NCBI RefSeq assembly: GCF_029211125.1
Contig: NZ_JARGEN010000026.1
Span: 62,001-126,000 of the forward strand
Length of the DNA: 64,000 nt
DNA from: Curvibacter soli
GTDB taxonomy: Bacteria; Pseudomonadota; Gammaproteobacteria; Burkholderiales; Burkholderiaceae_C
Reading direction: 5' to 3'
The translations under genes and the position numbers were made by a program. Positions 51,240 to 60,806 of the stretch are shown piece by piece (the first letter of the stretch is position 1; every line of letters starts with the position of its first letter). Under the pieces are notes generated by a model. That model did not search any database and had not been told where the DNA came from. It saw only the letters and a list, made by a program, of their open reading frames with translations.

Positions 51240-52427
51240 ATGCTGATCGAATTTTTCTACACGCTGCGCGCGGCCAAGCTGCCGGTGTCGGTCAAGGAAT
51301 ACCTCGCGCTGCTGGAGGCGCTGCAGGCCGGCGTGGTCGGCCCGCTGTCCGCCGACGCCTGGAGCACGGAGGACTTCTACCACCTCTCCCGCACCGTGCT
51401 GGTGAAGGACGAGAAGCATTTCGACAAGTTCGACCGCGCCTTCGCGGCCTACTTCCAGGGCGTGGAACTGCTGGCCGACTTCCGCCGCGAAGTGCCGCTC
51501 GACTGGCTGCGCAAGACGCTGGAGCACGAGCTGACGCCCGAGCAGAAGGCCACCATCGAAAAGATGGGCTGGGACGAACTCATGGAAACGCTGAAGAAGC
51601 GCCTGGAGGAGCAGCAGGAGCGCCACGAGGGCGGCAGCCGCTGGATCGGCACCGGCGGCACCAGCCCCTTCGGCAACGGCGGCTACAACCCGCAGGGCGT
51701 GCGCATCGGCGGCGCGGGCAAGAACCGCAGCGCGGTGAAGGTGTGGGAGCAGCGCGCCTACAAGGACTACGACGACAGTCAGGAACTCGGCACGCGCAAC
51801 ATCAAGATGGCGCTGCGCCGGCTGCGCCGCTTCGCGCGCGAGGGGCTGGCCGAGGAGCTCGACCTGCAGGACACCATCCGCGCCACGGCGGCGAACGCGG
51901 GCTGGCTCGACATCAGGATGGTGCCCGAGCGCCACAACAACGTGAAGCTGCTGCTGCTCATGGACGTGGGCGGCACGATGGACGAGCATGTGCAGCGCGT
52001 GGAGGAGCTTTTCAGCGCGGTGAAGACCGAGTTCAAGCACCTGGAGTTCTTTTACTTCCACAACTGCGTCTACGACTTCATGTGGAAGAACAACCGCCGC
52101 CGCTACGCAGAGAAGTTCGAAACCTGGGACATCATCCGCAAGTACAACAAGGACTACAAGCTGGTGTTCGTGGGCGACGCCACCATGAGCCCCTACGAGA
52201 TCCTGCAGCCCGGCGGCAGCGTGGAATACAACAACGAGGAAGCGGGCGCCGAATGGCTGCAGCGCCTGACGCACGCCTTCCCCCAATTCGCCTGGATCAA
52301 CCCCGAGCCGCCGGGCGTCTGGCAGTACCGCCAGAGCATCGCGCTGGTGCAGGAACTGATGGGCCAGCGCATGTACCCTTTGACACTCAAAGGGCTCGAA
52401 GAAGCGATGCGCCTGCTGTCAAAATAG
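51240..52427 (+). CDS. VWA-domain protein (CoxE-like)
   Basis: The 395-aa protein has a helical N-terminal region, a Gly-rich loop (GGTSPFGNGGYNPQG) and a C-terminal VWA domain. The metal site is LLLMDVGGTMDE (D at about residue 241), i.e. DxGxT instead of the usual DxSxS, while GDATMSPYEI matches a later family motif. It partners MoxR ATPases; the client is unknown. Confidence 0.88.
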   Translation: MLIEFFYTLRAAKLPVSVKEYLALLEALQAGVVGPLSADAWSTEDFYHLSRTVLVKDEKHFDKFDRAFAAYFQGVELLADFRREVPLDWLRKTLEHELTPEQKATIEKMGWDELMETLKKRLEEQQERHEGGSRWIGTGGTSPFGNGGYNPQGVRIGGAGKNRSAVKVWEQRAYKDYDDSQELGTRNIKMALRRLRRFAREGLAEELDLQDTIRATAANAGWLDIRMVPERHNNVKLLLLMDVGGTMDEHVQRVEELFSAVKTEFKHLEFFYFHNCVYDFMWKNNRRRYAEKFETWDIIRKYNKDYKLVFVGDATMSPYEILQPGGSVEYNNEEAGAEWLQRLTHAFPQFAWINPEPPGVWQYRQSIALVQELMGQRMYPLTLKGLEEAMRLLSK

Positions 52428-52432
52428 GAGCA

Positions 52433-54340
52433 ATGCTCCGAACGCGCGCCGGACTTTTCCTCGCTCTTGCGGGCGCCTTGCTGCTGCCAGGGTGCAGCCT
52501 GCTGCCGCGGCAGGGCGCGGATGATGCCGCACAGCGCCGCGCAGTGCCCGCAGTTGTCGCCGCCCTCCCGGACGCCGACGCGTCCGGCACACCGCCCGCC
52601 GCGCAGCGGCCCGCCTTCACGCTGGAAGTGAACGCCCCCGACGCGGTGCGCGACTACCTCGCGCGCCATCTGGACCTGCAGCGCTACCGCATGCTTGGCG
52701 ACCTGAGCGACGCCGAAGTCGCGCGCCTGCTGGGCGCCGCCGAGGGCAACGCGCGCGACCTGCTGGGCACGCTCGGCTACTTCGCGCCCACGCTGACGCT
52801 GGAGCTGCGCGACACCCCCGGCGGCGGCGCTCCCGCGCCGCGCGCGGTCACCATCACCGTCGAGCCCGGTCCGCGCACGCACATCGCCGAGGCGCACGTC
52901 GGCTTCGCCGGCCCCATCGCCGCCGATGGCGATGCAGCGGCCCAGCGCGCCGGCATCGAGAACGGCTGGGGCCTCAAGCCCGGCCAGCCCTTTACGCAAT
53001 CGGCCTGGGACGACGCCAAGGCCGCCGGCCTGCGCGCCCTCACCGCGCGGCGCTATCCCGCGGGCCGGCTGGCGGGCAGCCAGGCGGCCATCGACGCCGA
53101 TGCCGCCACCGCGCGGCTCGACGTGCAGTACGACTCGGGCCCGCTCTACCGCCTCGGCGGCGTGCAGGTGCGCGGCAGCGAGCGCTACGACCCGGTGATC
53201 GCGGAGCGCCTGGCGCGCCTGCAGCGCGGGGCCGCATACGACCAGGCTACGCTGCTCGAAGCGCAGGCGCGGCTGGCCGCGAGCGGCTACTACGACTCAG
53301 TGTTCCTCATGCTCGACACCGAGGCTCCCGACCCGCTGGCCGCCCCCGTCATCGCGCAGGTGCGCGACGCCAAGCTCCAGAAAGCCGTGTTCGGCGTGGG
53401 CGCGAGCACCGACAGCGGCCCGCGCCTGAGCCTGGACCACACCCACAACCAACTGCCGCTGATCGGCTGGCGCGCCGTGTCGCGCATCTCGCTGGACCGC
53501 AAGACGCGCCTGGCCAGCACCGCGTGGGACGCGCCGCCCGAGGAGAACGGCTGGCACTGGCTCACGTCGGCGCTGGTGCAGCGCGAGACCACCGGTAGCT
53601 ACGACGTGAGCAGCGGGCGCCTGCGCGGCGGGCGCGGCAAGAGCGGCGACCACATCGACCGCACCTATTACCTGCAATACGACTATGCCAGCAACCAGGG
53701 CGCGGAGTCGTCGAGTCCGTCCGCCGCCGTGTCGGTCAACTACGGCTGGACGGGCCGGTACTTCGACAGCGCGCTCGAACCCACGCGCGGCATGGGCCTG
53801 GCGCTGAGCCTGGGTCTGGGCAGCACGCTGCACGCGCCCCGCGAGCCCTATACCCGCACCTATGCGCGCTGGCTCGGCTACCAGCCGCTGGGCAGCGCCG
53901 AGGCCGCGGGCGGCGAGGCGCGGCGCAGCCGCCTGGCCCTGCGCCTGGAAGGCGGCGCGGTTGTGGCGCGCAGCGCGGCGCCGGTGCCGTCCACGGAAAT
54001 GTTTCTCACCGGCGGCGACACCACGGTGCGTGGCTACGGCTACAACCAGATCGGCGCCCGGGTGGATGGCGACCGAACCTTCGCGGGCCGCTACCTCGCG
54101 GTGGGCAGCGTCGAATGGCAGCGCCCCATCGTTCGCAACGGCGAGGCCACAGCGTTCGAGAGCACGGTTTTCGTCGACGCCGGCGCCGTCGCCAACAAGC
54201 CCCGTGACCTGCAGGCCAAGGTGGGCGTGGGCGCGGGCGTGCGCTGGCGCAGCCCCGTGGGCCCGATGCAGGCCGACCTGGCCTATGGCGTGGATGCCAG
54301 GCGACTGCGGCTGCACCTGCGCGTGGGGTTCGCTTTCTGA
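52433..54340 (+). CDS. tamA: BamA/TamA-family outer-membrane protein
   Basis: The 635-aa protein has a signal peptide with a lipobox-like LLPGC (LFLALAGALLLPGC), POTRA-type repeats (about 70-270) and a C-terminal beta-barrel with PRGMGLALSLGLGS, TGGDTTVRGYGYNQIG and a terminal LRVGFAF ending in Phe. With TamB it moves proteins or lipids across the envelope. AGGAG is only 2 nt from ATG 52433, within AT-rich sequence that may be a truncated repeat A. The stop overlaps tamB (TGATG). Confidence 0.88.
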   Translation: MLRTRAGLFLALAGALLLPGCSLLPRQGADDAAQRRAVPAVVAALPDADASGTPPAAQRPAFTLEVNAPDAVRDYLARHLDLQRYRMLGDLSDAEVARLLGAAEGNARDLLGTLGYFAPTLTLELRDTPGGGAPAPRAVTITVEPGPRTHIAEAHVGFAGPIAADGDAAAQRAGIENGWGLKPGQPFTQSAWDDAKAAGLRALTARRYPAGRLAGSQAAIDADAATARLDVQYDSGPLYRLGGVQVRGSERYDPVIAERLARLQRGAAYDQATLLEAQARLAASGYYDSVFLMLDTEAPDPLAAPVIAQVRDAKLQKAVFGVGASTDSGPRLSLDHTHNQLPLIGWRAVSRISLDRKTRLASTAWDAPPEENGWHWLTSALVQRETTGSYDVSSGRLRGGRGKSGDHIDRTYYLQYDYASNQGAESSSPSAAVSVNYGWTGRYFDSALEPTRGMGLALSLGLGSTLHAPREPYTRTYARWLGYQPLGSAEAAGGEARRSRLALRLEGGAVVARSAAPVPSTEMFLTGGDTTVRGYGYNQIGARVDGDRTFAGRYLAVGSVEWQRPIVRNGEATAFESTVFVDAGAVANKPRDLQAKVGVGAGVRWRSPVGPMQADLAYGVDARRLRLHLRVGFAF

Positions 54341-57300
54341 TGGCCGGCACGCAGCCCCCCACTCCACGCCGCCGCGCGCTACGCCGGCTGGGCGCGGCCT
54401 GCGCGGCGCTCGCGCTGCTGCTGGCCGCCGCCGCAGCCGCGGGCTGGTGGTGGCTGGGCAGCGGCGCGTCGCTGGCCGTGGTGCTCGACCAGGTAGCGCG
54501 CCGCCTGCCCGCAGGGCAGACGCTGCAGATGCGCGAGGTCAGCGGCTCGGTGCGCGCGGGCGGGCGCATCGGCTGGCTGCGCTGGGACAGCCCCACGCTC
54601 GCGGTGGAGGCCAGCGGCATCGACGTGGCCTGGCGCCTGGCGCCGCTGCTGCGCCGCCGCGTGGAGCTGGGCAATGCCCACATCGCCGCCCTGCGCATCG
54701 CCCGCCGCGGCCCGGGCAGCACCGAGCCGGCCACGCCCATCGAATCGTTGCTGCTGCCGGTGGCCGTGGACCTGCCGTTTCGCGTGGACGACCTGCGCTG
54801 GGAAGGGCCGTCGGCGGTCGCCGCCACCCATCTTGCGGGCCGCTACCAGTACGAGTACGCGCAAACGCGGCACCTGCTGGCGCTCGACAGCGCGGCCATC
54901 GCCGGCGGCAGCTACAGCGGCCATGCGGCACTGCAAGGCGCAGCGCCCATGGCCCTCGACGCCGCCCTGCGGGGCCGGCTGCAGCCGCCGGTTCCCGAAG
55001 GCGTGGCACCGCTGCCTGTCGACCTGCAAGCCACGCTCCAGGGCAGCCTGGCCACCGCGTCGGCCCGGCTGCAGCTGGATGCGTGGGTGCGGCCCGCCCG
55101 CGGCGGCTCCGCAGACGCCATGCGCGCCGATGCGCAGGCCGAGATCGCCCCCTGGGCACCGCAGCCGCTGGTGCAGGCGGCAGCGAATCTGGCGGGCATC
55201 GATGCCGCGCGCCTGTGGCCCGGCGCGCCGGCCACGGAGTTGTCGGGTCGCGTGGCGGCGGCCCCGAATGCAGACGGCGCGGGCTGGGACATCCGAGCCG
55301 CGTTGCGCAACAGCCAGCCGGGCCCGTGGGACCTGCAGCGCCTGCCTGTCGAAGCGCTGGCGCTGCACGCCGCCTACGACGGCAGCGCCTGGACCATTCC
55401 CGAAGCCAGTGTGCATGCGGGCGGCGGCACGCTGCAGGCCGAGGGCCGCTGGAGCCCCTTGCAGCCTTGGGGCTTGCGCGCCACGCTGCAAGGCGTGAAC
55501 CCCGCCGCCCTGCATACGCGGCTGGCGGCCGCGCCCGCCAGCGGCACCGTGCAGGCCACGCAGGAAGGCCCGGCCATCGCGTTCGGCATCGCGCTGCATG
55601 CGACCCCGGCACGCAAAGCCGATGGAAAGAACACCCGCCCTCCTCCGCCCGCGGTGCCCCCGCTGCGCATCGACGAGGTGGCCGCGCAGGGCACCTGGAA
55701 CACCGCCGATGCCACGCTCGACCTGCGCACGCTGCGCATCGCCACCCAGCAAGCACGCCTGGAAGGTCGCCTGCGCGCGCGCACCCGCAGCCCCGGCGGG
55801 CAAGCCACGCTGGCGCTGACGGCGCCCGGCGGCGTGGCGCGTGTGGACGGGCAGATCGCCCCCGCAAGCGGTCAGGGCCGGTTCTCGCTGGACATCGCGG
55901 ACGCGCGGCGCCTGCAGCAATGGGTGCAAGGGCTGCCCGGGCTGGCGGATGCCGGCGCGGGCCCGCAGGTGGACGGCACCGCGTCGGCGGAAGGCCGCTG
56001 GAATGGCGGCTGGCAATCCGTGGCCGCCCGGCTGCAGGGCACCGCGCCGGCAGCGGGCGGCGGCGAACTCGCATTGCAGGCCAGTGCCACAGTACCGCGC
56101 CTGCGGCTCGCGCAGAGCGGGGCGGCCCCCGTGCAGATCAACGACATGCGCCTGCAGGTGGACGGCACCGCGGCGCGCGCCACGTTAGAACTGCAGGGCA
56201 CCGCCACCCAGGGCGAGCGCAGCGTTCAGCTTTCCACCCGCATCGCGGGCGGCCTGCCCCAGCCGCGCCAGGCGCGGGCCGAGATCGCGGCGCTGCAAGC
56301 CCGGCTGCGGGACGGCAGCCGTCCAGGCCCCTGGGCATTGCAACTCAATGCGCCCGTGGACATCGCGCTGGGCTGGGGCGGCACACCCGCCACCGGCGCA
56401 CGGCGGCAGGCGACGCCGACACCCACCGTGGACCTGCAGGCCGGCGCGGGCGCGCTGTCACTCACCGGCCCCGTGCCCGGCACGGCACGCATCGCATGGG
56501 AACCGTTGCAATACACCCAGACCGGCCCTGCCGACCACCCGCGGCACCGCCTGCGCACGCAGGGCCGCATCGACCACCTGCCCATGGCCTGGGCCGAAGC
56601 GTTGGGCACCGCACCGGGCAGCGGCAGCCTGGCCGACATGGGCATCGAAGGCGACCTGGTGTTCGGCGGCACCTGGGACATCGACCTGGGCGACACCCTG
56701 CGCGCACAGATGCGCGTGGCGCGCGAAAGCGGCGACCTGCGTGTGCAGACGGCGGGCGCAGCGCCTGCGGACACGCGCATCGTGAGCAGCGGCCCGACCG
56801 GCGGCACGGCCAGCGTTGCCGCGCACGAGGGCATGGCCAGCGCCGGCATCCGCGAGGCGCAGATGAGCCTCGCCGCCCAAGGCGACGCGCTGGAAGCCCG
56901 GCTGGCATGGGTCAGTGATCGCATGGGCACGGTGCAGGCGCAGGCCCGCACGCGCCTGGCGCACGCGGGCGACGGCTGGCAGTGGCCCGCCGACGCACCG
57001 CTCGATGGACGCCTGCGCGCCCAACTGCCGGACGTGGGCGCCTGGTCGCTGCTGGCCCCGCCCGCATGGCGCGTGCAGGGCACGGTGGACGCCGACGTGC
57101 AGCTTTCGGGCAGCCGCGCGGCGCCGCGCTGGAACGGCAGCCTGGGCGCGGACGGCCTAGCCGTGCGCTCGGTGGTCGACGGAATCGAGTTACGCGACGG
57201 GCGCCTGCGCGCCACGCTCGGCGGCACGCGGCTCGACATCGCCGAATTCACGCTGCACGGCGGCACCGGCGCGGCCACGCGCATCAGCGGCTTCAGCGGC

Positions 57301-58413
57301 AGCCGCGCCACGGCAGGCGCGCTCGCGCGCGGCGATGGCGGCATGCTCACCGTGCGCGGCACGGCGCAGTGGGAACCGGCAGGCACGGGCGACCAGGGCA
57401 TCCGCATGGACCTGCAGGCCCACGCCGACGCGCTGCGCGTGCTGGTGCGCACCGACCGGCAACTGGCGCTGTCGGGCGACCTGAGCGCCCGCATGGACCA
57501 GGGCCGCATCAGTGTGCGCGGCAAGCTGCGCACCGACCGCGCCGTCTTCATCCTGCCCGACGAGACGGCGCCCAGCCTGGGCAGCGACGTGGTGGTGCGC
57601 TCTGCCGCGCGCACGCGCGCCGAGCAGGCCCAGCGCGAGAAGAAGGACGGGCGGGCCGCCAGCAGCAGCCAGCCCGCCGCGCAGGCCCGCACCGCCCAGC
57701 CGCCCGACATCGACGTGGACTTCAACCTGGGCAACGATTTCGCGGTGCAGGGCCGCGGCCTCACGGCGCGCCTGGCGGGCGAAGTCAACATCCGCAGCAC
57801 GGAAGGCCTGGCCGTGCCGCCGCGGCTGACCGGCGAGGTGCGCGTGGCCCAGGGCCAGTACCGCGCCTACGGGCAGCAACTCGACGTGGAAACGGGCCTG
57901 GTGCGCTTCAGCGGCGCCTACGACAACCCGGCGCTCGACATCCTGGCCATCCGCCCCAACATCACCCAGCGCGTCGGCGTGCAGGTGACCGGCACCGCGC
58001 TGGCGCCGCGCGTGCGGCTGTATGCCGACCCCGACCTGCCCGACTCGGAAAAACTCTCATGGGTGGTGCTGGGCCGCAGCACGGCCAATGGCGGCGCCGA
58101 GGCCGCCGTGCTGCAGCAGGCCGCACTAGCGCTGCTGAGCGGCAACGGCAGCCGCGGCGGCAACTTCGCCAGCCTGCTGGGGCTAGACGACATCGGCTTC
58201 AAGGACCCGGAATCCGGCGAGGACGCCAGCGCCGCCGCCCTCACCTTCGGCAAGCGCCTGTCGCGCGACCTGTACGTGACCTACGAGCGCGGCCTGGCCG
58301 GTGCGCTGGGCACGCTCTACATCTTCTACGACCTCTCGCGCCGCCTCACGCTGCGCGGCCAGGCCGGCGTGAAGAGCGCGGTGGACCTGATCTACACCTT
58401 CACCTACAACTGA
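54340..58413 (+). CDS. tamB: translocation and assembly module protein TamB
   Basis: The 1357-aa protein has one N-terminal inner-membrane helix (LGAACAALALLLAAAAAAGW), a very long periplasmic beta-helical region rich in short repeats, and the C-terminal DUF490 domain: GEVRVAQGQYRAYGQQLDVE, LSWVVLGRS, FGKRLSRDLYVTYERG and VDLIYTFTYN. It spans the periplasm to contact TamA and is implicated in protein insertion and lipid transport. Overlaps tamA by one base, so the two are co-translated. Confidence 0.93.
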   Translation: MAGTQPPTPRRRALRRLGAACAALALLLAAAAAAGWWWLGSGASLAVVLDQVARRLPAGQTLQMREVSGSVRAGGRIGWLRWDSPTLAVEASGIDVAWRLAPLLRRRVELGNAHIAALRIARRGPGSTEPATPIESLLLPVAVDLPFRVDDLRWEGPSAVAATHLAGRYQYEYAQTRHLLALDSAAIAGGSYSGHAALQGAAPMALDAALRGRLQPPVPEGVAPLPVDLQATLQGSLATASARLQLDAWVRPARGGSADAMRADAQAEIAPWAPQPLVQAAANLAGIDAARLWPGAPATELSGRVAAAPNADGAGWDIRAALRNSQPGPWDLQRLPVEALALHAAYDGSAWTIPEASVHAGGGTLQAEGRWSPLQPWGLRATLQGVNPAALHTRLAAAPASGTVQATQEGPAIAFGIALHATPARKADGKNTRPPPPAVPPLRIDEVAAQGTWNTADATLDLRTLRIATQQARLEGRLRARTRSPGGQATLALTAPGGVARVDGQIAPASGQGRFSLDIADARRLQQWVQGLPGLADAGAGPQVDGTASAEGRWNGGWQSVAARLQGTAPAAGGGELALQASATVPRLRLAQSGAAPVQINDMRLQVDGTAARATLELQGTATQGERSVQLSTRIAGGLPQPRQARAEIAALQARLRDGSRPGPWALQLNAPVDIALGWGGTPATGARRQATPTPTVDLQAGAGALSLTGPVPGTARIAWEPLQYTQTGPADHPRHRLRTQGRIDHLPMAWAEALGTAPGSGSLADMGIEGDLVFGGTWDIDLGDTLRAQMRVARESGDLRVQTAGAAPADTRIVSSGPTGGTASVAAHEGMASAGIREAQMSLAAQGDALEARLAWVSDRMGTVQAQARTRLAHAGDGWQWPADAPLDGRLRAQLPDVGAWSLLAPPAWRVQGTVDADVQLSGSRAAPRWNGSLGADGLAVRSVVDGIELRDGRLRATLGGTRLDIAEFTLHGGTGAATRISGFSGSRATAGALARGDGGMLTVRGTAQWEPAGTGDQGIRMDLQAHADALRVLVRTDRQLALSGDLSARMDQGRISVRGKLRTDRAVFILPDETAPSLGSDVVVRSAARTRAEQAQREKKDGRAASSSQPAAQARTAQPPDIDVDFNLGNDFAVQGRGLTARLAGEVNIRSTEGLAVPPRLTGEVRVAQGQYRAYGQQLDVETGLVRFSGAYDNPALDILAIRPNITQRVGVQVTGTALAPRVRLYADPDLPDSEKLSWVVLGRSTANGGAEAAVLQQAALALLSGNGSRGGNFASLLGLDDIGFKDPESGEDASAAALTFGKRLSRDLYVTYERGLAGALGTLYIFYDLSRRLTLRGQAGVKSAVDLIYTFTYN

Positions 58414-58440
58414 GAGGGGCAGGCAGCGCATCGCCGCCAT

Positions 58441-58500
58441 TTGCTATTGAAAAGTGAGCTGCCACCGCAGGTAGAATAAGCGCTGGGGCCCATTTTCATT
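58441..58500 (+). repeat. dispersed repeat A, copy A7
   Basis: TTGCTATTGAAAAGTGAGCT then ACCGCAGGTAGAATAAGCGC and GGGGCCCATTTTCA match the family closely. It is intergenic between tamB and tRNA-Arg. Confidence 0.8.
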
Positions 58501-58548
58501 CGAATTTCCGGCCACCGGTGCCGCGCCCTACAATCCCCAGCGCACGCC

Positions 58549-58623
58549 CTCCTCGTAGTTCAATGGATAGAACGAGTGCCTCCTAAGCGCTAGATACAGG
58601 TTCGATTCCTGTCGAGGGGACCA
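58549..58623 (+). tRNA. tRNA-Arg (anticodon CCT)
   Basis: The cloverleaf is complete: acceptor CTCCTCG / CGAGGGG (one U-G pair), D-arm GTTC-AATGGATA-GAAC, anticodon stem AGTGC / GCGCT around the loop CTCCTAA (anticodon CCT, reading AGG), T-arm ACAGG-TTCGATT-CCTGT, discriminator A and encoded CCA. The 166 bp from here to the RcnB-like gene hold no other feature. Confidence 0.95.
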
Positions 58624-58789
58624 TCTGGCGGCAATGCGCTCCGGCATCTCCGGCACGTCGTGCCGTGGAGGACAAGGCATCCCCGACGCGCTCCCATGCC
58701 CAGCGAAGAGGCAAAGTGGACACCGTCCTACAGCAAGACCCAGGCGCTTCGGCTATGTTGAATCCACCAATCCCCAGGAGATAGACAAC

Positions 58790-59215
58790 ATGCGCCGCTA
58801 CAAGATTGCACCCGCACTCGGGACACTCATGCTCGCAATCAGCATGGTTGCATCCGCCCAGCCCGGGCCAGCACGCCACGAAGGCCCCATGGGGCATGGG
58901 AGGCCGCAAGACCGTCCGCACGCTCAGCCGCCGCGCGGCGCTTTCCCGCAGCCGAACCGCAGCATGGAGCATGGCGACCGTCCCGGCCCAGGCCCCGGTG
59001 CCATGGCCCAGCGCGGCACCGGCCCCGATTTCCGCTACCACAGGGGCGACCAGTTCCCCCGTGAATACCGAGGGCGGCAATATGTGGTCGACGACTGGCG
59101 CACCCACCACCTCAGCCAGCCGCCGCGCGGCTACCACTGGGTACAGTACGGCGGCGACTACCTGCTCATCGCCATCACCACGGGGGTCATCGCCTCCATC
59201 CTCCTGAACCAATAA
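58790..59215 (+). CDS. RcnB-like periplasmic protein
   Basis: The 141-aa protein has a signal peptide (IAPALGTLMLAISMVASAQ), a Pro/Gly/His-rich middle, and the RcnB-type C-terminus YVVDDWRTHHLSQPPRGYHW then DYLLIAITTGVIASIL. RcnB family members act in nickel/cobalt homeostasis in E. coli; here the metal is not known. AGGAG lies 9 nt before the ATG. Confidence 0.8.
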   Translation: MRRYKIAPALGTLMLAISMVASAQPGPARHEGPMGHGRPQDRPHAQPPRGAFPQPNRSMEHGDRPGPGPGAMAQRGTGPDFRYHRGDQFPREYRGRQYVVDDWRTHHLSQPPRGYHWVQYGGDYLLIAITTGVIASILLNQ

Positions 59216-59314
59216 GCCGCAAGCAAGCGGGCGGCAATATTTGTTTCGGAACTGCGCACAGAGCGGGACTGTCGCTGCCTACGATGCGAATGGCTCGAAC
59301 ATGGCCATCCAGCA

Positions 59315-60572
59315 TCACGACTTCTTGGGCCGCTCCAGGCTTTCGAGCGCCTGCAGGTCGATCTGGCCCGCGATACCACGCAGATCCTGTATGCCGACAC
59401 CGTTGCCTTCCACGCTGACGACCACGCCATTCTTCAGCGTGGCCTTGAATTCCGAGTAGCTTGCGTCCTTGCGGTATCTGTGGTGCAGCACCCTGCCGTT
59501 TTCGCTCCAGGTCTTCTCGACGCTGTCGGCGGTTTCGCGCTCGCCCTGCACCACGCCGCCGGCGGCCAGCGCCAGCCGGCCCATGGCACCCATGTCGGCG
59601 ATCTCCACGTTCACCGTCTTGTCACCCACGCCATATTCAGCCTTGGCCTGGCTGCTACCGATGCCCATGGCCGCTGGCCGCGCCTTGCTGCGCCTCGATC
59701 GCCGTGCGCGCGAAGCCGCTCAATTGCGCGGGCAGCGCGGCTTTCAGGATGTCGGCGGGAATGGGAGCACCGTCGCCGCCCCCCATCGCGCCCATGGCGG
59801 CGGCTGCGACACTGCCGGCTACCGCCGTCGCGGCACCCACATCACCACCCGGCTGCTGCGCCCGCTCCATGGCCTGGGCCGCCGCCGCCATCTTCTTGCC
59901 CGCAGCTTCAAGCGCCGCGGCGTCGATCTTCACCTGGCCCGAGGGCGTATGCATGGTAATGGAAGCCGGCGATGAATCCACCGCGCCGTAGCCGAGCGCC
60001 ATCGAGCGCGACGTGAACACCGAGGCGACAGCGCCGATCACGATGCCCACCACCACCGCAGCCACGATGACCACTGCCGTGTAGGCAACCGACTTCTCCT
60101 GCGGGCTTTTCATGAGCACGGGCAGGCCGGTGTAGACGAGGTAGATCGAGTACAGCGCCGCCAGCAGGCCCAGGATGGACAGCGCGGGAACCAGGCTGAA
60201 CACGCCGCCCACCAGCGCCGCGGTGCTGCCGTAGACCGCCACCTTGAGCGCCTGGAGGCTGTTCTTGGTGCCGCCGAACGTGGGCGCCAGCGCGTCGATG
60301 ATGAGCGCCAGCACGTAGATGCCGGCCAGCGACAGTACGTACGAGACGACCATGTTGGCCAGCCCGGCCGCGATGGGCACGCGGATCGACACGCCGAAGC
60401 CACCGAAGCCGATCAGCGACATGCCGATGAAGCCGCAGACCGCAGGGATGGCAGCCAGGATGGCTAGGTAGCCGCTGTACAGCCCCGCTGCGGTGGCCGA
60501 CTCGGCGTCGATGATGGGCCAGGTGTCCTTGGGCTTGAGCAGGATGCTCTTGGCACGCTCAACGATGTTCAT
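59315..60572 (-). pseudogene. Yip1-family membrane protein, frameshifted by a 7-bp duplication
   Basis: From ATG 60572 the frame encodes five or so membrane helices (MNIVERAKSILLKPKDTWP, then VLSLAGIYVLALIIDALAP) and a soluble tail, ending early at 59655 after AIEAQQGAASGHGHR. The second part (59315-59668) continues GIGSSQAKAEYGVGDKTVN to LQALESLERPKKS. Removing one copy of the tandem GCGGCCA on the coding strand restores one frame reading QQGAAMGIGSSQAKAE. GGAAA precedes the start. Confidence 0.85.
59668..59681 (-). repeat. 7-bp tandem duplication causing the Yip1 frameshift
   Basis: TGGCCGC occurs twice in tandem on the plus strand. One copy would keep the gene in frame, so loss of a copy could revert it. 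Confidence 0.9.
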
Positions 60573-60806
60573 GGGTTTCCTTTCAAAAGAAAAACACGCC
60601 TGCTCCGCAAGGTGCTCTTGCGCCAGATGCACGCGGCCCGCGCACCATACTGCAAACCCGTGGATTTGACGACCCTTAGCCATGTGGGACAACCCGCCCG
60701 GGCGTGCATTTTTGCGCGCTTGGCGAGCCGTGCACGAACCCGTCATCGTGTGGTCATGCTGCGACGCAAAAAATGGCACATCGCCCTCATATCTTCCCCG
60801 CACGGC

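Noticed and set aside
50714-52432. Upstream extension of the TamA frame
   Set aside because: It overlaps the GNAT and VWA genes in another frame; the signal peptide begins at 52433.
52420-52440. Possible eighth copy of repeat A at the tamA start
   Set aside because: CTGTCAAAATAGGAGC resembles the left end of the family but is too short to separate from chance.
58549-58623. tRNA-Arg as an integration site for a genomic island
   Set aside because: No integrase and no direct repeat of the tRNA 3' end were seen downstream; the following genes look chromosomal.
58583-59212. Minus-strand frame ending VPSTGIEPVSSA
   Set aside because: It reads through the tRNA-Arg gene and antisense to the RcnB-like gene; this peptide is a common artefact of translating tRNA sequence.
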